Notes: generated by a model not told the origin, from the sequence alone. DNA of 64,000 nt from DASXKD01 sp963762735 (GCA_963762735.1 CAVXMG010000005.1:186001-250000); one strand, 5' to 3'; shown: positions 35,961 to 45,519, counted from the stretch's first letter. Program-made: numbers and translations.

Positions 35961-38553
35961 CTAGGCCAGGTGTCCGATGCCCATCCGCACGGCCTCGCGG
36001 GCCGCCGCTGTTCTTGACGGAACGCCGATCTTGGACAGCACCGCTGAGACATGGTGCTGCACCGTCCGCTCGGAGATGAACAGCCGCCGCGATATCTCCC
36101 GGTCGGGCAAGCCCTCGGAGACTAGCGCCAGCACCTCCTGCTCCCGTGCGGTCAGGCCTGCCGGCGCGTCCCGACTGGTCGGGCGCGGCCCGCGCGGGAT
36201 CGTTTTGACGCCGAGCGCCTTCATTTGCTTCCTGACGAAGGCCGCGGCCGTCCTGGCGGTGAGCGACTCGAGCGTGCTGAGAGCATCCCTGAGGCCGGTT
36301 TCGTCAGCCGAGCACAGCCGGACCAGGGCAGCGTCGTACGGGATGCCCAAGCTGCTCCCAGTGTGCCGACGCGGCCTTCCAGTCCCCGGCCATTTCCAGC
36401 GCATACGGCTCGGGCGCACTCGAGGGAACATGCACCGGCTGCTGCATCCTGGCGAGCCAGATGGCGACCGACCAGGCAGTCCCACGGATCGACCTGCCCT
36501 AGATGCTCGCTGGCGGACCGGACTTCCTCGGCGGCCAGGTCAGGCGCTCCGGTCAGGTATCGCAGCTCCGCGCGGACGGCCCGGATGGCTGCTATCCAGC
36601 ACGGCTCGACTGTTCCCTCCGCGAGGACGATTGCCTCGTCCAGCAGGTCCCAGGCGTTGCCCTCGCGGCGTCGGCCCTGGACGGCGCCCAGTGACGAGGA
36701 GCGGGTTCAGCCGGTTCACCGGGGAAATCCCGGCCCGGCTGAGCATCTGGGCTGAGATGGCCACTGCCTCGTCCCACCGGCCGACTTTCAGCAGAGGCGC
36801 TGGCCCGCCCGCCGGTCAGGCAGGTGCTGAACACGCCGAGTTCACGTTCGTCGCAGTAGGCCATTCCCTCCGCGTAGTACCGGCCTGCGTCGTCAAATCG
36901 GTGCAGGCAGATACTGGCCTCCTGGAGGCTGGAGTAGGCCCGCCCCGCCGCCTCTTGCACATCGGCTTCGAGGGCGATCTGCAGCGCCCGTTCAAGCGTC
37001 GGAGTCCCGTCCTCGCCGTCCTCCACGAGAGTCAGGCCGATGGCGTTCAGGGCGAAGCTCACGACGTCCGGCTGGTCCAGCTGGTCGCCGAGGTCACGAG
37101 CCCGGGCAATCAGCTCAAGACCCTCCTCCTGTCGTCCCGAGACGAGGATCGCGACTCCGAGCTTGGCGTATGCCCAGGCCAGCCCCGGGCTTTGCGGCGC
37201 TGATTCAAGGATGAAGACAGCCTCCCGCGCGGCTAGGACGGCCTCACTGCCGCGGCACAGCCGCCACAGCGCGGTCGACAGGATGCACAGGTCCCTCCCG
37301 GCGCTTTCGACATCGCCGAGCTCACGCCTGAACGCGAGGGCGGTTCGCAGCGCAGTCTCAGTCTCCGGCCAGCGGTCGAGCAGCGCGTACTCGGCGGCTG
37401 CGCCCTCGTACAAAGGCGCGAAGATCTCCCCGTCGCCATCATCAGCGCACCGCAAGGCACGCTCGAACTGCGCCGCCGCCTCACGATGCGCGCCCAGCGC
37501 CGATGAGAGCCTGGCCGCTTCCGGGGCATGCCTGAGAACGGCCTTATGATCGCCGGCACCCTCAGCGTGGTGGGCCAAGACCGCAGGGTCGAAATCGCCA
37601 CGCTCCTCAAGAGCAGTGAGCAGACGTTCGTGCAGTTCCGCCTTTCGGTGCGGGGCCACGTCGGCCGCCACCGCCAAGCGGACTAGCTCATGCCGGAATC
37701 GAAGGCCAATGCCATCAGCTACGAGGACGCCAGTTGCCAGGCAATCCTCCATAGAGGCACCGCACTCGGCCAGAATCGGCAGAAGCAGCGCTCTGTCTAC
37801 CCGGCTTCCGATGATCGCTGCGGACTCCACGACCCGCCGGGTTGCAGCAGATGCCCGAGCCAGCCTTGCCCCCACGGCGTCGCGCACCGTCGCGGGGACA
37901 GCCGGCCAGCCGGCCTCCAGGACTTCTCGCACATAGAACGGGTTGCCGCCCGTCACGGCATGCAATCTCGTGGCATCAACGTTCCGGCGGCCTGCAAAGG
38001 CGCGCACAGCCTCGACCGATAGCGGCGGCAGCCGCATCCTGCGGGTAGCGCGCTGAGTCGCCAGGTCACCCAGCACCGTCTTGAGCGGGTGGTCATCTGG
38101 GAGTTCATCGTCCCGGTAGGTGACCAGCACCAGGGCTGGCATCCGGCCCAGCCGGCGGCTGGCAAAGCTCAGCAGATCTGTCGTCGCCTCGTCGGCCCAG
38201 TGGACGTCCTCGATCACCACGACGGTGAAGTTCGCTGGCGAGTCGATCTCAGCCAGGAATGCGGCGAACAGCCGGTCGCGCGACGCCCCGTTCCGGCAGG
38301 CAGCGCCGAAATCGCCGTCGAGCCGTGCGCCGATATCGAACAGCGGCCCGAGCGGCCGCGGCGTCAGCAGGCCGTCGCACCCGCCCCAGAGCCAGCGGAC
38401 CCCCTTCAGCTCCCGCTCAAAGGCTTCCAGCAGCGCCGTCTTGCCCATGCCAGACTCGCCCGACACCAGGACAAGCCGCCCGTCGCCTCGTCTCGCCTCG
38501 CTCGCGTATTCGCTCAGCGTCCGCAAGAACGATGCCCGCTCAAGCAGCTCCAT
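35961..38553 (-). pseudogene. LuxR-family ATPase regulator, several frameshifts
   Basis: The overall span (about 864 codons) equals an intact large LuxR regulator. The first 600 residues (MELLERASFLRTLSEYASEA) hold Walker A VSGESGMGKTALLEAF, Walker B VVVIEDVHWADEATTDLLSF, and TPR-like helices. Near 36,790 the frame changes (VGRWDEAVAISAQMLSRAGI), again near 36,670 (WDLLDEAIVLAEGTVEPCWI), and a third time near 36,400. The C-terminal domain LTAREQEVLALVSEGLPDRE with helix-turn-helix RRLFISERTVQHHVSAVLSK is complete. Three shifts in 450 bp suggest decay, though sequencing indels cannot be excluded. Confidence 0.8.
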
Positions 38554-38844
38554 GGTCCGAAACCCCCAGGTCCGTCGCCACGATTGTCACCCCTCCGCCT
38601 GAGCAGTTCAAGAAAAGAGGACAACCGAGGTCGACAGCAGGTCGCGGTTCCCCTGAAAGTGTGGACACTCTGATTGAGCTGATCTTGCTTTGTCCCGCTT
38701 CTCCTGGCTGCCATGTAACTGCCGGAGCGCAGGTCCTGTCCAGGTGGAGCCCCCGCAGGGCCGTCAGGCCCTGGGAGGACCGACCTGGACTGGGCCGAGC
38801 ACCGGCGCATCCTTGAGGCGGAGAAGCGGGGCCCATAGTTAAGC

Positions 38845-39838
38845 CGCCTTCCCTGCCGCCAGTAGGGGACGGGGCTGAGCATGCCCAGCGATGAGTGCCT
38901 GCGAGTGGTGTTGTAGTCCTCGATCCAGGCCGCGACCTTGGCCCGGGGCCTGGGCTTTGGTGGCGAAACGCTCGACGCGCCGCAGCTCCCATTCCAGGGT
39001 CGAGTGCCAGGATTCGATGACCGCGTTGTCCAGCAGCTGGCTGGGCAGGGTGGTGATGGTGGCGGCGATCGCGTCCCGGACCGCCTCGGCACCGTGCCCG
39101 GCGAGCGCGGGGCCGTTCCTGGCCCGGGGACCGCCGTGGCCTTCCATGGGTGGCAGGTGCAAGAGCATGGTGAACCGGGTCGTGCGCTCGACCAGGGTGC
39201 CGATCGCCGACCGGTTCAGCCCGATAATCAGGTCGCCTTCCCAGTGCCCGGGCACCGCCCCGCGGAACCCGCAGCGCCCGGCCGGTGCGCAGGCACGCGA
39301 CGAGCCCTCGCTTGAGCGCACCCCGGCCCTGCACATACAGCGCCTGGTAGATCGCCTCGTGCGAGACCGCATGGTCTCATCATCGGGGAAGTCCACGCGG
39401 AGCCGGCTGGCGATCTGCTGCGGGCTCCACGACCTGGCCCAGCGGCGATCTGCCCGGCGGCCATGACGGCGGCCGATGAACCGGACCTGTGGCCCGGCCA
39501 CCAGCTCACCGGCGGGTGTGGTGATCAGCCCGGCCAGGCGGTCCTGCACGTACTCGCGTAGCGCCTTGTTCGCAGCGAGCTTGGCCACCTTGGGGCGGCT
39601 GGCACGCCGTTCGGCATGCCATTGCGCGGTCGTCGCCCGGTACTCCACCCAGTGACTGCGAGTCGAGGCGTTGCGGCGCAGTTCCCGCGAGATCGTCGAT
39701 GGCGAACGGCCCACACGGCGAGCGATCTCGCGCACCCCGCTGCTGCGCGCGCAAAATCGCGATCTCCTCCCGCTCGGCAAACGACAGGTACCGCCCCGAC
39801 AGCGGAGCCTGGGTGATCGGAGGCATCCCGCCATCCAC
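38845..39838 (-). mobile_element. Chimeric transposase: IS30-like front, IS3-like end, frameshifted
   Basis: From 39838 the frames give the IS30-type N-terminus YLSFAEREEIAILRAQQRG, then REIARRVGRSPSTISRELRR (helix-turn-helix), SPQQIASRLRVDFPDD, and VPGHWEGDLIIGLNRSAIGT with the first catalytic Asp. After ATITTLPSQL (about 39,040) the expected IS30 end is missing. Instead LDNAVIESWHSTLEWELRRV and AWIEDYNTTRRHSSLGMLSP follow, which is the C-terminal catalytic end of IS3-family transposases. At least three frameshifts occur. It is a recombined remnant of two insertion sequences, certainly inactive. I could not define terminal inverted repeats. Confidence 0.7.
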
Positions 39839-39841
39839 GGC

Positions 39842-40249
39842 GAGCCAACCTTCCCCGACCCCTACCGGTCAGGGATCATCAGCGACCCCAGGTCAACGTC
39901 AGCTCCCCGCAGATCCTGACGGCCGCCCGCGCCTGCCGATCCGCTGCCGCCCGGTGATCTCCAGCTGACCGGGGCGCAACGGGAGCAGCTCACCACCGAG
40001 GCCCTGAAACGGGCCCAGTGCATGCGTGCACACGGGGTGCCTAACTTCCCGGCCCCCGGCCCGCTGAGCCCCGCCGCCCGGCGCTCGCTGCGCAGCCGCC
40101 TCGACCCAGGCTCGCCGGTCTTCCAGGCTGCGGCCAGGCTCTGCCTCGGGCTGGCGGGCGCAGGCCGCTCAGAACCGGTCAAGACCGGGGGGGGTAGCCG
40201 GGGGCGCGCTCGGGGATTTGGGCCATTGGCGGGCCATGAACCCTGGTAG
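39842..40249 (+). pseudogene. C-terminal fragment of an actinobacterial secreted-type protein with repeated MRxHGVPNFPDP motif
   Basis: In shifting frames the plus strand reads EPTFPDPYRSGIISDP, VNVSSPQILTAARACRSAAA, QLTGAQREQLTTEALKRAQ, MRAHGVPNFPAPGPLSPAA and DPGSPVFQAAARLCLGLAG. This is the tandem C-M-R-x-H-G-V-P-x-F-P / SPxFQAAxxAC pattern common in actinobacterial lipoproteins of unknown function. The N-terminal half, including any signal peptide, is missing at the transposase boundary (39,838), so an insertion removed it. Two frameshifts are needed to connect the segments. Confidence 0.6.
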
Positions 40250-40586
40250 CGCAGGTCCATGACGGTCACTAAACGGGGTGTCGGCTGCCCAGTCAGAGCG
40301 GTCAGCGGCCCAGATCGGTCGATTCCCAAGCTGACGGCACCGCTTCTTTTGCCTCTGGCGGGGCCTCAGGCTCAAGGATGGAGCCCAGCGCAGCACCACC
40401 ATGGGAGCGTGTACTAGGTCGATCGCAACGGCCGCTGGTACCGCTACGACGATCTCCCGCCTGGCCACGTCGACCAGGTCATCCGGGAGATCGAACCCGA
40501 CTCAACGGGCGGCTACTGGGGCTAGCAACCGTCCCTCATCCGGCCGACCGGATTCCCCAGGAAGTTCGATCTGCCATGGGATTCGT
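40250..40586 (+). other. Region with a small coding remnant
   Basis: No full gene. A 36-residue frame ending at 40,525 (VDRNGRWYRYDDLPPGHVDQ onward, finishing PDSTGGYWG) has clear coding character but is preceded by an in-frame TAG. It is probably the tail of a degraded gene. Confidence 0.35.
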
Positions 40587-40609
40587 GGGAGCCAACTGCG
40601 GGAGCCAAC
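40587..40609 (+). repeat. Direct repeats GGGAGCCAAC near att copy 2
   Basis: Two copies of GGGAGCCAAC at 40,587 and 40,600, 13 bp apart, located 128 and 115 bp before attachment copy 2. The same pair at the same distances precedes copy 3, and one more copy lies at 40,816. The arrangement is that of integrase arm-binding sites. Confidence 0.65.
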
Positions 40610-40714
40610 GTGACTAGTTTCCTCTGGACCCACCGCGACGCCTGCGGAACGTCACCGCAGATGAGAGGCTCCATGTTCGACTGCCTCAGACCAGGCCAGA
40701 CACAGGATTCGTGC

Positions 40715-40762
40715 CTGGGGGTCAAGGGGTCGCCGGTTCAAATCCGGCCGTCCCGACCAGAA
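40715..40762 (+). repeat. Attachment-site copy 2 (junction of the two islands)
   Basis: 48 bp identical to the tRNA-Pro 3' part at 29,690-29,737. It lacks the tRNA 5' half, so it is not a gene. It is the right end of island 1 and the left end of island 2. Confidence 0.92.
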
Positions 40763-40846
40763 GGTCCAGGTCAGAAGGGGTTCCGGGTTCTCACTCGGGC
40801 CCCTTTTCGATCTTCGGGAGCCAACGGGTCACTTGACACCCGGTCA

Positions 40847-41446
40847 ATGCCCGGTCAATGCCCGGCCGAAGCGCTACACCGGGGAGATCCTGAGCCGCTA
40901 TCCGAGCTGCTCGCCCGGCGCGATCCGATCAGCCTCCTTCCCGGCATGGCCAACCACCGAACCGGGCGAGACGACGTCGTAGCCTTCTTCCAAACGATCG
41001 CGCCGAAGTTCGGCAACTGCTCGCCGCTGACCTTCGAGCTGATCGCTGCCGACATCAGCGGCGACTTGGCATATACCGTCGGCTATGAGCACTCGGCCGT
41101 CTCGATCGACGGAGGTCCGGTTGTGCGAAACGATCTCCGCGTCACACACATCTACCGACGAGAAGACGGCGTGTGGCTGCCCGTACATCTTTCCTTCAGG
41201 TCGAGGGTTCGCCAGCTCCTACCCGGCCATCAAAGGGCTGGTTCTGGGCAACAACAGTCGCCGACGGGCAGCGCCGACCAGCAATTGCCACTTTGTCCCA
41301 CCCCCGAGTCCTCGCTGCCCCACGTTGAGCGTACGGCCTTCGGATGCTCATTGCCTCCGCCAGTGGGCAGCATGCCGCGCTGCCAACTGGTGGCCACCCA
41401 CCCCGCAGCCGTGGGCCACTGGCTGGACCGGTGCAACCGCCATTAG
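40847..41446 (+). pseudogene. SnoaL/NTF2-like protein, fused or truncated
   Basis: From ATG 40847: ALHRGDPEPLSELLARRDPI, RTGRDDVVAFFQTIAPKFGN, ELIAADISGDLAYTVGYEHS, then LRVTHIYRREDGVWLPVHL. This is the SnoaL/SgcJ-like NTF2 fold family (small hydrolases, isomerases or ketosteroid-binding proteins). The N-terminal helix is missing because the gene begins at the att junction, and after VHLSFRS the sequence loses similarity and continues as Gln/Pro-rich run-on. It is probably a fragment carried at the island edge. Confidence 0.65.
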
Positions 41447-41585
41447 GCCTGCTCAGGCTGGACTCGTCTCCGAACCTACGGGTAAAGTCAGGGGCACGTC
41501 CGGCTCATCCGGTTATGGCCGCAGATAGTACCTTGATGGCGGCACTCTCGCCGTGGAGGCGAGTCGGGTGGTCATGGTCGCTCGC

Positions 41586-42230
41586 CTATACGATCTTTGT
41601 TTCTGGGCCGTTGACAAGCAGGGCTTGCCCATCGCGCAGAGTGCGGTAAGCGATCCCTTCGGCGTGATACCGGGTCACGACCCGCTCGATCGCAGCCGTC
41701 TCGGGATGCCCCGGTGATTGGTAGTGCGGGACGAACGCCTCCTGGAGCAACGCCAGACCGTCCCACAACGGCGGCGAGCCGTAGATTCGCGGGACCGCAT
41801 CAGCGTCATCGACGAGTTCAAGACCCCGCAGGCTCGGCGACAGAACGCACACTCCAGCGCTATACCCGGCATAGACCAGCGCGTTTGCGGCAAGCAGTTC
41901 CCGAAATATGGTGTCAGCGCCGCTGCGGTGAAGGGCATGGCGGAGCATGAACGTATTGCCGCCGCGCAGCCAGGCCATAGACACCCCAGCCAGATCCTGC
42001 CGAAGGCGCTGCTGTTGACCGAAGTAGCCGCGCAGGTCGACTTCGGCGGCGCCCAAGCCAAGGTGAGCCAGTGCGGCCAGCTCCAGATCGACGCCGGCGC
42101 GGCGTGCATCTGGCGGCGCATCGTCCATAGCGTTGGCGATGACCACGCTGTGACGGCCGTCTCCGCCGACCATGGCCACCGGATGCTCTGGATGATCGCC
42201 CATCCGAAACGAGGACAAGTACAACCGCAC
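41586..42230 (-). CDS. Peptidase E-like (S51 family) protein
   Basis: 214 residues from ATG 42230. It has the class-I-glutaminase-amidotransferase-like fold of peptidase S51: VSMAWLRGGNTFMLRHALHR (oxyanion Gly-Gly-Asn) and the nucleophile elbow LVYAGYSAGVCVLSPSL with Ser in GYSAG. The C-terminal strand LRDGQALLVNGPETKIV ends cleanly. Family members are Asp-specific dipeptidases or cyanophycinase relatives; the substrate here is unknown. It lies just beside the IS982-type element. Confidence 0.85.
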   Translation of the reverse strand: MRLYLSSFRMGDHPEHPVAMVGGDGRHSVVIANAMDDAPPDARRAGVDLELAALAHLGLGAAEVDLRGYFGQQQRLRQDLAGVSMAWLRGGNTFMLRHALHRSGADTIFRELLAANALVYAGYSAGVCVLSPSLRGLELVDDADAVPRIYGSPPLWDGLALLQEAFVPHYQSPGHPETAAIERVVTRYHAEGIAYRTLRDGQALLVNGPETKIV

Positions 42231-42268
42231 AGGTGGCCTCCAAACTCACCCCTCAAGCCGTAGGACAA

Positions 42269-43266
42269 CTTAGGCGGGTTATGTGGGTTGATCTACTCTG
42301 CGGCGAGGCAGACGCGCATCAAGGTGTGGGCGGCGATGGTCGCTGCGGTTCTGGTGAGCAGGCCCCAGAAGGTATGGGCGCCGTGCCGGGTCAGTCCCAT
42401 CTGCTCGGTGATCTCGCCGAAGCTGGCCTCGATCCGGTTGCGCCATTGGGCGATGACCTTCAGCAAGAGGGCGGGCATGCGGGCGCGCTGGTCCTTGGCG
42501 GGCGGGACCAGGACCGCGGTGCCGCGGGCCGCTTGGGCGGCAGCGAATGCCCGGCCGTTGAAACCCTTATCGCACAGCAGGTCACGGGGCGGCGGCCCGG
42601 CCTGGAGCAGGTCGGCGGCGACCTCGCGCTCGTTGACGGCGGCGGGCACGATGCTCCAGGCCCGGATGACCCGCGAGCCGAGGTCGGCCTTGATGGCCAG
42701 CCGGAAGCCGTAGAACCATTCGGCGTGCGCAGCGTCACGGCCGAACCGGGCGGCCAGGTCGTTGCCCGGCCCGGTCCAGCCGTCGCTGCCGCGGACCCGG
42801 GAGGTGTGCTTGACCGGCAGCGCGGTGGTGTCGATCTGCTGGCAGTCGTCGGCGGGCAGCCGGGCCGCCAGCATCACCCGCAACTGCTCGAACGCGCCCC
42901 ACAGCCAGCGGATCCGCCGGTTGGCCTCGCTTTGGTGCGGCAGTTTCGGGAACAGGCGCGCCCAGTCCCGGGCCACCTCGGCCAAGAACCCGGCCTCGCT
43001 GCGCCGCCCCAGCAGGTGCCGGACCAGCGCGATGGCCAGCAGCTCGGCGTCGGTGCACGCGGGCGCCGGGCCCGGCCGGGGTGCGATGGCCACAGCCTGG
43101 GAGCTGATCGCGTCATCGACCAGCACGTATACGTAGACGAACAGATCCTCGGCCGGCAGCATGGGAGGGGGCCTCTGCAGGACAAGGGATTCGACACCCA
43201 CTTGTCTCTCGCAGAGGCCACCTCACGTCAAGGCCGCCCGGGTTCAACCCACATAACACGCCTAAG
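42269..43266 (-). mobile_element. IS982-type insertion sequence, complete
   Basis: 998 bp bounded by 23-bp inverted repeats CTTAGGCGGGTTATGTGGGTTG(A) at 42,269-42,291 and its complement at 43,244-43,266, with one mismatch. A single intact transposase gene lies within. No target-site duplication is visible in the flanks, which suggests a later rearrangement. Confidence 0.85.
42293..43201 (-). CDS. IS982-type transposase
   Basis: 302 residues. N-terminal segment LFVYVYVLVDDAISSQAVAI, then RLFPKLPHQSEANRRIRWLW, the first catalytic Asp in QQIDTTALPVKHTSRVRGSD, the second in RDLLCDKGFNGRAFAAAQAA, and the Glu in WRNRIEASFGEITEQMGLTR. The DDE triad is intact, so the element could be active. It fills its insertion sequence almost completely. 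Confidence 0.88.
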   Translation of the reverse strand: MGVESLVLQRPPPMLPAEDLFVYVYVLVDDAISSQAVAIAPRPGPAPACTDAELLAIALVRHLLGRRSEAGFLAEVARDWARLFPKLPHQSEANRRIRWLWGAFEQLRVMLAARLPADDCQQIDTTALPVKHTSRVRGSDGWTGPGNDLAARFGRDAAHAEWFYGFRLAIKADLGSRVIRAWSIVPAAVNEREVAADLLQAGPPPRDLLCDKGFNGRAFAAAQAARGTAVLVPPAKDQRARMPALLLKVIAQWRNRIEASFGEITEQMGLTRHGAHTFWGLLTRTAATIAAHTLMRVCLAAE

Positions 43267-43390
43267 GCTCATGCCGCCGAGGGCGCGGTTGGGCCTCGTG
43301 CAAGTCTCACTGCCTACGTGGCTCGGAGCGTTCCTTGATCTCGAAGATGTTGCCTTCAGCGTCACAGAAATAGCATCAGCGACCGCCAGC

Positions 43391-43546
43391 CTGAAGGTCC
43401 TCTTCGATCTTGATGACCTGGCCGCGGGCCGGTCGAACAAGGCCATCGCCAGCGAGCTTGCCGTAACCCTCGACACCGTCGAGAAACACGTCAGCCATCT
43501 CCTGGCCAAGCTCGGCGCGGCCAACCGCACCAAGGCCTCCCGGTGA
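43391..43546 (+). pseudogene. LuxR-type helix-turn-helix fragment
   Basis: The frame ends in LAAGRSNKAIASELAVTLDT, VEKHVSHLLAKLGAANRTKA then SR-stop: the last 50 residues of a MalT-like LuxR regulator, very similar to the C-terminus of the intact regulator at 48,039-50,807. The receptor and ATPase parts are missing. The IS982-type element ends 125 bp upstream, suggesting IS-related truncation. The first copy of the shared upstream element follows directly. Confidence 0.65.
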
Positions 43547-43584
43547 GCCTGATCCCCCCGACGGCGCGCCGCGGCCGGTCCTGC

Positions 43585-43674
43585 GGCACCTTCGTGCCAC
43601 CGGCCTTCGGCGAAAGATTCCACCTGGCATGTCCACTTCCGGGTGACGCCTGCCGTAGTGCCAGGTCATAGCGT
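43585..43674 (+). promoter_or_regulatory. Conserved island upstream element, copy A
   Basis: Palindrome GGCACCTTCGTGCC (43,585), 18-nt gap, ATTCCACC (43,617), GGGTGACG (43,641) and TAGCGT (43,669). The same blocks in the same order and spacing occur upstream of two other operons on this island. Here it precedes a leader ORF and the EamA transporter. Confidence 0.75.
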
Positions 43675-43709
43675 CCCCGCAAGACCCGGTGACACGAAGG
43701 AGATGAGTG

Positions 43710-43799
43710 ATGAGCGCCGAGATCACGACTACGCTCCGCAATAAGGGCCGGCGGTACCGGGGGCGAATCGGGGGCCGGTCATGCTCACCATCCTGCTAG
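43710..43799 (+). CDS. Short leader ORF overlapping the EamA start
   Basis: 29 codons: ATG 43710 follows AAGGAG with a 7-nt spacer. The product, MSAEITTTLRNKGRRYRGRI followed by nine more residues, is small and basic. Its stop (43,797) lies 16 nt inside the EamA gene, whose own ATG has no SD. The arrangement suggests that translation of the leader is needed to start EamA translation. Confidence 0.45.
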   Translation: MSAEITTTLRNKGRRYRGRIGGRSCSPSC

Positions 43800-44728
43800 C
43801 CCTGGCATCCGCCGCCGGTTACGGGGGCTCCGACTACGCGGGCGGCCTCGCGGCCCGCCGCGGCAGCGTCATCAGCATTACGATCCTGGCGCAGGCTGTC
43901 AGCGCCGCCCTGATGATCCTCATCCTGCCACTCGCAGGTCTGCAGTCTCCCTCTCCTGGTGGCCTCGCCTGGGGAGCGGCCGCCGGAGTGGGCGAAGCGA
44001 TAGGGGCGCTTGCGTTGTATGCCGGTTTTCGCAACGCTGCGTTCAGCGTGGCTGGGCCGCTCAGCGCGGTCGGCTCGGCGGGATTCTCGGTACTTGCGGG
44101 CCTGCTGCTGGGCGAGCATCCCGGCACGCTGGCGCTGATAGGAATCGGACTCGCGCTGCCGGCCATCATGGGCGTGTCGGCGAGCCCTGGAAGCGCTCGG
44201 CCAGGGCGCGGCCGGCCCGGCCACGCCAAGCCAGGGCGCCCCGAGCCACACCGCGACGAATCAGATCAAGGGAGCCACGCCGGATCGCGCCGTACGGGTA
44301 TCGGTCTGTCGTCAGCAGGCGTGATCTGGGGGCTTCTCGCCGGCGCCAGCTTCGCGCTTCTGTTCATCGCGCTGAACCGAGCGGGCGGCGGCAGCGGCCC
44401 ATGGCCGCTCGTAGCCTCCCAGTTCACCGCGCTGGCCGTGGTGGTCTGCCTGGGCGCAGCAACCGGAGAGGCGCGCCTGCCTGCGCGGCATGCCGCCGGG
44501 CTTGCGGCGCTGACCGGCGTTACCGGCGCGGCCGGGGAGGGCCTGTACTTCTATGCCACCCACGCCGGCCTGCTCACCGTCACGGCGGTCCTCACCTCGT
44601 TGTATCCGGCAATGACGATCGGTCTCGCCCGCGTCTTCCTGGGTGAGCGGCTCACCGTGACCCGGCTGACCGGGCTTTGCCTCGCTGCGGCGTCCGTCGG
44701 GCTTATCGCCGCGGCCGGGGCCAGTTGA
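43781..44728 (+). CDS. EamA/DMT-family transporter
   Basis: 315 residues and ten predicted membrane helices in two EamA halves: LLALASAAGYGGSDYAGGLA ... GAAAGVGEAIGALALYAGFR, then WGLLAGASFALLFIALNRAG ... TAVLTSLYPAMTIGLARVFL and GERLTVTRLTGLCLAAASVG. A 45-residue hydrophilic, Arg/His/Pro-rich loop separates the halves (GSARPGRGRPGHAKPGRPEP). Transport substrate unknown. It lies downstream of upstream-element copy A and leader ORF. Confidence 0.88.
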   Translation: MLTILLALASAAGYGGSDYAGGLAARRGSVISITILAQAVSAALMILILPLAGLQSPSPGGLAWGAAAGVGEAIGALALYAGFRNAAFSVAGPLSAVGSAGFSVLAGLLLGEHPGTLALIGIGLALPAIMGVSASPGSARPGRGRPGHAKPGRPEPHRDESDQGSHAGSRRTGIGLSSAGVIWGLLAGASFALLFIALNRAGGGSGPWPLVASQFTALAVVVCLGAATGEARLPARHAAGLAALTGVTGAAGEGLYFYATHAGLLTVTAVLTSLYPAMTIGLARVFLGERLTVTRLTGLCLAAASVGLIAAAGAS

Positions 44729-44833
44729 CCCCACCAGCGACCCGGTTGCCTAGCCTGGCCTCATTCGTCGTCATCCAGCCATACACCAGCTGACTCAATG
44801 GATGGCCGCCGTCCACCACCCAGCCGTCGGCCC

Positions 44834-44921
44834 GGCACTTTCGTGCCCGGAGCGGCCGCGGAACATTCCACCAGCATGTCCACTTTCGGGTGACGCCTGG
44901 CCTGCCGGGCCTTCCTAGCGT
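44834..44921 (+). promoter_or_regulatory. Conserved island upstream element, copy B
   Basis: Palindrome GGCACTTTCGTGCC (44,834), 17-nt gap, ATTCCACC (44,865), GTCCACTTTCGGGTGACG (GGGTGACG at 44,888), and TAGCGT (44,916). It precedes the YceI/ABC exporter operon; the YceI start lies 38 nt after TAGCGT. Confidence 0.78.
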
Positions 44922-44958
44922 GCGAAGGACAGAAATGCACCTCGGCAGGAGGCAGGGA

Positions 44959-45519
44959 ATGATCGCTGACAAGCTCAACCAGATCAAGGCCGGCACCGCC
45001 GTTGCTGAGAACAGCTCGCCGACGGCCCAGGCGGCACCGGAGCCGGGGCGGTATGAGATCGACACCCGTTGCTCGGCCGTCACGTTCCGGACCCGGCACA
45101 TGTTCGGGCTCGCGCCGGTTCGCGGCAGCTTCGCGATCCGGGCCGGGACGGTCGACGTCGCCGGGCCGCTCACCGATCCGGGCATCCATGCGGAGATCGA
45201 GGCGGCGAGCTTCCGCACCGGCAACGGGCCACGCGACAGCGCCGTGCGGTCGGCGCGTCTCCTGGATGCCGGGCAGTACCCCGTCATGACGTTTACTTCC
45301 GATCACATGGACGGCCTGGTCCTGACCGGCACGCTGACCGTGCGCGATGTCACCCGGCCGGTCAACCTGTCGATCGAGCAGTCCGCCATATCGCCGCAGT
45401 CGTTCACCGCCCGCGCGACCACGCGGATCGACCGGACCGCGTTCGGGGTGACCGCATACCGCGGGCTGGCCGGACGCTACCTCGACATGACGGTGGAGGT
45501 CCGGTGCGTACGCACGTGA
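44959..45519 (+). CDS. YceI family protein
   Basis: 186 residues from ATG 44959, behind AGGAGG with a 6-nt spacer. After about 35 flexible residues comes the YceI lipocalin-like barrel: GRYEIDTRCSAVTFRTRHMF, VRGSFAIRAGTVDV, MTFTSDHMDGLVLTGTLTVR, DVTRPVNLSI, and the C-terminal FGVTAYRGLAGRYLDMTVEV. The barrel binds polyisoprenoid-like lipids in other members. There is no signal peptide, as usual for actinobacterial YceI. First gene of an operon with an ABC exporter, hinting at lipid or isoprenoid stress. Confidence 0.9.
   Translation: MIADKLNQIKAGTAVAENSSPTAQAAPEPGRYEIDTRCSAVTFRTRHMFGLAPVRGSFAIRAGTVDVAGPLTDPGIHAEIEAASFRTGNGPRDSAVRSARLLDAGQYPVMTFTSDHMDGLVLTGTLTVRDVTRPVNLSIEQSAISPQSFTARATTRIDRTAFGVTAYRGLAGRYLDMTVEVRCVRT

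Larger units (their letters stand above)
29738..40714. mobile_element. Genomic island 1 at tRNA-Pro (defective)
   Basis: About 11 kb between attachment copies 1 and 2. The integrase gene lies next to the tRNA, as in integrative elements of the pSAM2 type, but is truncated. Cargo: a secreted protein, a giant phospholipase-C-like protein, a degraded LuxR regulator and a degraded small-protein gene. IS fragments (IS30-like and IS3-like) are scattered. No replication, transfer or excision genes are recognised, so the element is probably immobile by itself. Confidence 0.8.

Noticed and set aside
40715..40762. Second tRNA-Pro gene
   Set aside because: Only the 3' part is present; acceptor 5' strand, D-arm and 5' anticodon stem are missing. 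It is an attachment-site copy.
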